Of a DNA stretch of 16,518 nt, positions 13,177 through 16,518 are shown piece after piece. The translations under genes and the position numbers were made by a program. Below the pieces are notes generated by a model. That model did not search any database. It saw nothing but the letters and a program-made list of their open reading frames with translations, and had not been told where the DNA came from. Each line of letters starts with the position of its first letter. The stretch's first letter is position 1. This DNA is from Nitrospinota bacterium (GTDB lineage Bacteria > UBA8248): the NCBI GenBank assembly GCA_003506735.1, contig DNYS01000064.1, forward strand, positions 3,905-20,422, in the 5' to 3' direction.

Positions 13177-13770
13177 TCAATTGGGCACGGGCAGTCCGAG
13201 GCCCTTTCTCAGGTTCCGGATCCGTCCCGCGTGGTCGGTGTGGCTGGTCGGCGGGACGTGCTCGTGGTTCTCGACCGGGCAGATGACAAAGTGGGGGCCT
13301 TCCTCGGTGAGCAGGCGAGGCAGGGCCTCCTCGAAGGTTTCGATGGTTTCGATTCGCTCGATTTTCCCCTTGCCGGTGGCGCCGCCGCCCTGGATGCCCG
13401 CCCCGCGCGCGAGGGTGTCGAAGTCCACGCGATCGGAGAAGGGCTGGGAGCCCGTCTGCTCGTAGACCCGGTTTTCGAGAAACAGGACGAGCAGGTTCCC
13501 CGGCGCGTAGCGCCCCAGCGTCACGAGCGATCCCAGGCTCATCAGTTGTCCCCCGTCCCCCTTGAATACGATGGTCTTGCGCTCGGGCCGGGCCAGGGCG
13601 AGGCCCAGCGCGAAGTCGCCGGCATGGCCCATGCCGAAGGCGAGGAAGTCGAAGTCGAGTTCGTGGTCGGAGACGAGGGGGTATTGGAGCGTGGCCGCCA
13701 TGGTGAGGACGGCGATTTCGTCGGTCCGCCGGGCGTGGACGGCGCGGAACAGGTCCATTCGTTCGATCAT
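13177..13770 (-). CDS. ThDP-dependent 2-oxoacid decarboxylase, beta subunit (sulfopyruvate/phosphonopyruvate decarboxylase type)
   Basis: A 197-residue protein forming the C-terminal (PP) ThDP-binding half of a decarboxylase. The cofactor motif is GDG at 71-73 with the downstream Asn100 (LFLENRVYEQTGSQP), which bind magnesium and the diphosphate; GMGHAGDFALGLALA (46-60) is the usual preceding glycine-rich helix. Size and motifs match the beta subunit of two-subunit sulfopyruvate decarboxylase (ComE-like) and the corresponding half of phosphonopyruvate decarboxylase. Which substrate is used cannot be read. ATG 13770 is chosen because the frame upstream runs back into the alpha-subunit gene; only a weak GAGA precedes it. 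It starts 14 nt after the alpha-subunit stop, so the two are co-transcribed. No further pathway gene follows downstream on the minus strand here. Confidence 0.88.
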   Translation of the reverse strand: MIERMDLFRAVHARRTDEIAVLTMAATLQYPLVSDHELDFDFLAFGMGHAGDFALGLALARPERKTIVFKGDGGQLMSLGSLVTLGRYAPGNLLVLFLENRVYEQTGSQPFSDRVDFDTLARGAGIQGGGATGKGKIERIETIETFEEALPRLLTEEGPHFVICPVENHEHVPPTSHTDHAGRIRNLRKGLGLPVPN

Positions 13771-13784
13771 GGTTTTTTTCTCGC

Positions 13785-14294
13785 TTATTCGGTGAAGGCG
13801 TAGCCGGTGATGACGGCGGCGGGGAGGGAGGTCTCCTCCGCCGTGCGGTCCATCTGCTCGATCGCCGGGAGGTCGTCGTCGCACATGAGATGCCAGGTGG
13901 GAATCCCCCATGCCTTCAGGAGCGGCTCGGTGTAGGTGTAAGCCGAGTCGGTGGGCTTTTTCCCGGCCATGGCGCCGCCGTAGCCGCGCCAGCCGACCAT
14001 GAGGCGAAGCGGCACCCGGGGGCCCAGGCCGCAGCCGCGCAGGGCATCTCCGGCCTCCATGAAGCCCGTGTTCTGGATCAGGACGAGGGGTTTCCGGCCT
14101 CCGGTCCAGAGGCCGGCCGCGATGGCGATGGATTCCCCCTCGCGGGTGGGGAGGATGAGGTCGATGTCCGGGTCTTTCTCGATGGCCGTGTAGAGGAGTG
14201 CGCTCTCGGAGTCTGGAATGGCGAGGACATGAGTGAAGCCGAGGGATTTGAGCGCGGCCAGCGTCTTGGAGGCGCTTGCGCCGTTTTTGGACAA
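13785..14294 (-). CDS. ThDP-dependent 2-oxoacid decarboxylase, alpha subunit (sulfopyruvate/phosphonopyruvate decarboxylase type)
   Basis: A 169-residue protein corresponding to the N-terminal (PYR) half of ThDP-dependent decarboxylases. GFTHVLAIPDSESALLYTAI (19-38) is the substrate-binding start of the fold; PTREGESIAIAAGLWTGG (49-66) contains the conserved glutamate (Glu52 or Glu54) that activates the ThDP pyrimidine ring; LIQNTGFMEAGDALRG (72-87) is characteristic of sulfopyruvate/phosphonopyruvate decarboxylases. The length matches ComD-like alpha subunits. The start is TTG at 14294 with AAGGAG 6 nt upstream; longer reading to 14387 lacks that support. It is co-transcribed with the beta subunit and divergent from a PdxA2-like dehydrogenase across 152 bp. 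The product of the decarboxylation would be an aldehyde (sulfo- or phosphonoacetaldehyde if the family analogy holds). Confidence 0.85.
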   Translation of the reverse strand: MSKNGASASKTLAALKSLGFTHVLAIPDSESALLYTAIEKDPDIDLILPTREGESIAIAAGLWTGGRKPLVLIQNTGFMEAGDALRGCGLGPRVPLRLMVGWRGYGGAMAGKKPTDSAYTYTEPLLKAWGIPTWHLMCDDDLPAIEQMDRTAEETSLPAAVITGYAFTE

Positions 14295-14300
14295 GGGGTT

Positions 14301-14306
14301 CTCCTT
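14301..14306 (-). promoter_or_regulatory. Ribosome-binding site deciding a TTG start
   Basis: On the minus strand AAGGAG is followed by AACCCC and TTG (14294). It sets the alpha-subunit start rather than the earlier in-frame ATG at 14387. Confidence 0.75.
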
Positions 14307-14366
14307 AAAATCGAATGTATGAATGGGCGTGCCGGTCCAACTATCGTGGTGCCTGGGGTATAAGGA

Positions 14367-14372
14367 TGTCAA
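14367..14372 (-). promoter_or_regulatory. Possible -35 box for the decarboxylase genes
   Basis: On the minus strand the exact consensus TTGACA is present about 75 nt upstream of the alpha-subunit start. No good -10 follows at 16-18 nt (best CACGAT at 18 nt, 3/6), so an activator would be needed or the match is fortuitous. Confidence 0.25.
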
Positions 14373-14377
14373 CGAGA

Positions 14378-14396
14378 GCGCGGCCATCGGCCGCGC
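14378..14396. promoter_or_regulatory. Perfect 8-bp hairpin in the divergent control region
   Basis: GCGCGGCC-atc-GGCCGCGC lies between the divergent decarboxylase and dehydrogenase genes, 51 nt upstream of the dehydrogenase ATG. A second imperfect GC-rich pairing (GCGCC..GGCGC) follows. It could be an operator or a leader structure; the sequence does not decide. Confidence 0.4.
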
Positions 14397-14446
14397 GGAT
14401 GTGTTTTGCGCCCGGGGCCGCGCCCGGCGCGCGATGAGGGGAGCGG

Positions 14447-15496
14447 ATGAAAAAGTTGCCGGTGGTGGCGATGACGATGGGAGACCCCTCCGGGGTCGGG
14501 CCCGAGGTGTGCCTCAAGGCGGTCCAGTCGCCCCGCGTCCGGAAGGCGTGCCTCCCGCTGATCGTGGGTGATCTGAAGGTGCTCAGGCACCACGCGCGAA
14601 AAATGCGCCTGCCGGGCAGGCTGGTTCCGGTCTCGCCCGATGAGTTGGACGATCTTGCCGGAAAATCGGCGGGGGCCACCGCCGTGCTCGATCTGGCGAA
14701 CGTTGCGGCGCGCGATCGGGTGTTCGGCAGGATACGGGCCAGCCTCGGCCGCGCGGCGGCGGGCTACATCGAGGAGGCCGTCCGCCAGATTCAGGAGGGC
14801 CGGGCAGCGGGAATGGCGACCGGACCGATTCATAAGGAGGCGCTCCAGGCGGGGGGCTATCCCTTTCCCGGACACACGGAGATGCTGGCTCATATCCTGG
14901 GGCGCGCGCGCCCGGTGATGATGCTCGCCCACGGGAAAATCCGCATCGTCCACATTTCGACGCATTGCTCCCTCCGGGAGGCGCTCCGCCTCGTGAAGCG
15001 CCGGCGCATCGTCCATGCGGGACGGCTTTTGGCGGAGATACTCGAGGCCCTCGACGGGCGGCCGCCGCGGATCGCCGTGGCGGGGCTGAATCCCCATGCG
15101 GGGGAAAACGGCCTTTTCGGCTCCGAGGAGGTCTGCGAGATCGCGCCCGCCGTCGAGGATTTGCGTCGAGAGGGCATCGCCGCCTTCGGCCCCGAGGCGC
15201 CCGATACGGTCTTCGCCAAGCTCAGGGGCGGGCAGTTCGATGGGGTGGTGGCCATGTACCACGACCAGGGACACATTGCCGGGAAGATGATGGCGTTCCG
15301 GTTCGGCGGGAAGGGGGGCGGCAACGTGCGGGGAGTGAACGTGACGCTGGGGCTGCCCATCATCCGCACCTCGGTCGAGCACGGAACGGGATTCGATATC
15401 GCCGGCCGGGGGATGGCCGATGCGTCGAGCATGGTGGACGCCGTGGTCTTCGCCGCGCGGATGGCCCGCCGCCGCATGAACGGTGTAATGAAATGA
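14447..15496 (+). CDS. PdxA2-type 4-phospho-hydroxyacid dehydrogenase (PdxA family)
   Basis: A 349-residue cytoplasmic metal- and NAD-dependent dehydrogenase. PdxA-family features: AMTMGDPSGVGPE (8-20), substrate-binding GHTEM at 142-146, and three probable metal histidines, His173 (STHCSLREA), His217 (NPHAGE) and His272 (MYHDQG). After the last, HDQGHIAGKM and the longer FGGKGGGNVRGVNVTLGLPIIRTSVEHG segment match the PdxA2 branch (D-threonate/D-erythronate 4-phosphate dehydrogenases) rather than classical pyridoxine PdxA, which reads HDQGLPVLK. The enzyme should oxidise a hydroxyl next to a carboxylated carbon, with decarboxylation. The DUF1537 kinase that usually accompanies PdxA2 is not in the window. 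AGGGG lies 5 nt before ATG 14447. The gene is divergent from the split decarboxylase. Vitamin B6 synthesis cannot be excluded. Confidence 0.9.
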   Translation: MKKLPVVAMTMGDPSGVGPEVCLKAVQSPRVRKACLPLIVGDLKVLRHHARKMRLPGRLVPVSPDELDDLAGKSAGATAVLDLANVAARDRVFGRIRASLGRAAAGYIEEAVRQIQEGRAAGMATGPIHKEALQAGGYPFPGHTEMLAHILGRARPVMMLAHGKIRIVHISTHCSLREALRLVKRRRIVHAGRLLAEILEALDGRPPRIAVAGLNPHAGENGLFGSEEVCEIAPAVEDLRREGIAAFGPEAPDTVFAKLRGGQFDGVVAMYHDQGHIAGKMMAFRFGGKGGGNVRGVNVTLGLPIIRTSVEHGTGFDIAGRGMADASSMVDAVVFAARMARRRMNGVMK

Positions 15497-15503
15497 AGGG
15501 CCC

Positions 15504-15540
15504 GAAAAAAATAGCCGGCCCCCCCGGGGGAGCCGGCTAT
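15504..15540 (-). terminator. Strong intrinsic terminator of the repressor gene
   Basis: Arms ATAGCCGGC (15511-15519) and GCCGGCTAT (15532-15540) are perfect inverted repeats, with inner C5/G5 runs. In minus-strand RNA the only non-Watson-Crick position (15520/15531) becomes a G-U pair, and the stem is followed by a run of seven U (15511-15505). It lies 22 nt after the repressor stop. On the plus strand no T-run follows, so the dehydrogenase gains no standard terminator. Confidence 0.87.
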
Positions 15541-15562
15541 CGGTATCCGATCGGCAGCGGGG

Positions 15563-16321
15563 CTAGATCATCTTTTGCCAGACCCAGATGACCCGGCCGA
15601 TGATGATGTTTTCGATCCGGTCGCTGGCCTTGAGGTCCATGAATTCGAATTCCTTGCCGGGGCGATCCTCGACGAACCAGAGCCGGGAGCCGCTCATGCT
15701 GAGGCGGCGGATTCCGGTGATGCTGGCGTCGCGCGGGGCTTTTTTCTTGATGGCCTTGTTCACGGCGTAAAAGGCGTCGTGGCGCACTTTCTTATCGTCG
15801 CGATCGATGACGATGCGTCCGCCCGCCCGGAAGGGGGCGTCCATGTTTTTCACCCAGTCACCCTTCACCTCCAGGGCGACGAGGTTGTTGCGGCCCGTGG
15901 CCTCTTGAAGCCGGACGATTTCCCAATCCTGGATCTGCTCATTCTGCACCTTGCCGGGCCTGGCGGCTGATTTGGGGTCCACGATGGGGATGCCGAAAAA
16001 TCCCGACTTTTTTCTTCCTTTCACGGAGGCGCCGCCGAGGCTTTTCGGGAGGCGGAGCTCGATTTCTTTTTGGGATTGCTCGTGGGGCGACTCGCCGGTG
16101 CCGAAAATGAGCCAATCGCCCGAGATGTTGAAGTTATCGGCCAGGAACTTGATGAACGAGAGACTGATTTCGGTGAGACCTTTTTCGTACTGGCTGATGA
16201 TGGCCTGAGAAAGGCCCGCACGATCGGCAAGCTCGGTTTGCTCGAGTTTATTGAAGAGCCGAATCTCCCTGAGCCGGGCTCCGATCGCTTCTCTTCTGGG
16301 TTTTTCGAGGCGTAATTTCAT
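15563..16321 (-). CDS. XRE-family repressor with S24-like C-terminal domain lacking the protease dyad
   Basis: A 252-residue transcription factor. Residues about 12-75 form a Cro/CI-type helix-turn-helix (QTELADRAGLSQAIISQYEKG, recognition helix about 37-48, followed by the phage-repressor-like end ISGDWLIFGTGE). A basic, Pro/Lys linker follows. The C-terminal part (about 108-252) resembles the S24/LexA-CI fold: VKGDWVKNMDAPFRAGGRIVID (152-173) occupies the place of the usual GDSM.P segment, but the nucleophilic Ser is replaced (Asn159 in NM), and the usual VKRL Lys is Arg (IRRL, 204-207). Self-cleavage in response to RecA is therefore not expected. A GGAG lies just before the ATG. Upstream is an AT-rich region with a promoter and palindromes, consistent with autoregulation. 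Prophage- or island-type repressor is possible; its target operon may lie beyond position 16518. Confidence 0.85.
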   Translation of the reverse strand: MKLRLEKPRREAIGARLREIRLFNKLEQTELADRAGLSQAIISQYEKGLTEISLSFIKFLADNFNISGDWLIFGTGESPHEQSQKEIELRLPKSLGGASVKGRKKSGFFGIPIVDPKSAARPGKVQNEQIQDWEIVRLQEATGRNNLVALEVKGDWVKNMDAPFRAGGRIVIDRDDKKVRHDAFYAVNKAIKKKAPRDASITGIRRLSMSGSRLWFVEDRPGKEFEFMDLKASDRIENIIIGRVIWVWQKMI

Positions 16322-16413
16322 CGTTCTCCACTTCCGTTTTCCGCATAGTGCCAGTAGTAGAACCTATGGCCACTCGCTCCATTTCCTGACTTCACCATAT
16401 TACGGACTGTTTG

Positions 16414-16428
16414 GGGTTAAATAAACCC
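16414..16428. promoter_or_regulatory. Candidate repressor operator palindrome 1
   Basis: GGGTT-aaata-AACCC has perfect 5-bp arms and a 5-nt AT-rich centre, the geometry of dimeric helix-turn-helix repressor sites. It lies between the predicted promoter and the repressor gene, so binding would block transcript elongation or initiation. Confidence 0.4.
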
Positions 16429-16429
16429 T

Positions 16430-16445
16430 GAGATCCTCAAATCTC
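16430..16445. promoter_or_regulatory. Candidate repressor operator palindrome 2
   Basis: GAGAT (16430-16434) and ATCTC (16441-16445) form perfect 5-bp arms separated by 6 nt. It is one base after the first palindrome; the arm sequences differ, so they need not be bound by the same protein. Confidence 0.3.
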
Positions 16446-16462
16446 CCTAAATTATAAATTCA

Positions 16463-16491
16463 AAAATACGCTTTACCCATAATTATTTCAA
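16463..16491 (-). promoter_or_regulatory. Promoter of the repressor gene
   Basis: On the minus strand TTGAAA (16491-16486, 5/6) is followed after exactly 17 nt by TATTTT (16468-16463, 4/6) in strongly AT-rich sequence. The predicted transcript would start near 16456, giving a leader of about 135 nt. A perfect TATAAT a little downstream (16456-16451) has no -35 partner. Confidence 0.6.
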
Positions 16492-16518
16492 GTATTTTTT
16501 TTATTTAAATATATTTAC

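Larger units (their letters stand above)
16322..16518. other. AT-rich upstream region at the window edge
   Basis: About 200 bp with no gene, abruptly AT-rich compared with the preceding 16 kb, particularly after 16400. It holds the repressor promoter and two operator-like inverted repeats described separately. The plus-strand end (T-rich 16491-16518) may already be the start of another intergenic or foreign segment; the window is too short to tell. Confidence 0.7.

Noticed and set aside
13177..13911. Longer start for the decarboxylase beta subunit
   Set aside because: The extra 47 codons lie inside the alpha-subunit gene and translate to His/Arg-rich shadow sequence; ATG 13770 gives the family N-terminus.

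Overview
The window is GC-rich, densely coding DNA of bacterial chromosomal type. The composition, an exported solute-binding protein of the TAXI (TRAP) class, Sec-type signal peptides and many short, partly overlapping transcription units suggest a Gram-negative environmental bacterium, perhaps an uncultivated deltaproteobacterial, Tectomicrobia or NC10-like lineage. No rRNA or other taxonomic marker is present, so this is only a style-based guess. Five of the fourteen confident genes begin with TTG and one with GTG, each next to a recognisable Shine-Dalgarno sequence except where stated. No tRNA, rRNA, insertion sequence or CRISPR array was seen.

Layout. (1) 86-1102 (-): TAXI-type solute-binding protein, followed by a 400-bp divergent intergenic region. 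(2) 1503-6358 (+): zinc-independent MDR oxidoreductase, a 275-bp gap with an 18-nt coding-like repeat, a CaiB/BaiF CoA-transferase, a FrsA-like alpha/beta hydrolase and an EamA-type exporter; this resembles an organic-acid or acyl-CoA metabolism neighbourhood. (3) 6460-7284 (+): a reduced DnaJ-like protein with its own candidate promoter. (4) 9712-7314 (-): a housekeeping-type run of tRNA nucleotidyltransferase/poly(A) polymerase family protein, PyrR and methylmalonyl-CoA epimerase. (5) 9935-12996 (+): an exported TPR-like protein, then two tandem MDR oxidoreductases overlapping by 4 nt, ended by two successive terminator-like hairpins. (6) 14294-13177 (-): the two subunits of a split ThDP-dependent 2-oxoacid decarboxylase (sulfopyruvate/phosphonopyruvate decarboxylase type), divergent from (7) 14447-15496 (+), a PdxA2-type dehydrogenase. 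(8) 16321-15563 (-): a helix-turn-helix repressor with an S24-like C-terminal domain that appears to lack the Ser/Lys protease dyad, preceded by an abruptly AT-rich region with a good promoter and operator-like palindromes.

How the genes may work together. The PdxA2-like dehydrogenase and the split decarboxylase share a 152-bp divergent control region and could be successive steps (oxidation of a phosphorylated or sulfonated hydroxyacid, then decarboxylation); this is inference. The three MDR proteins are exactly 324 residues each and align without visible gaps, which indicates local amplification of one ancestral gene. The most unusual items are the decarboxylase/PdxA2 pair, the dyad-less repressor at the AT-rich boundary, the minimal DnaJ-like protein and the repeat upstream of the CoA-transferase. 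I do not see a complete defence, secondary-metabolite or mobile system in the window.
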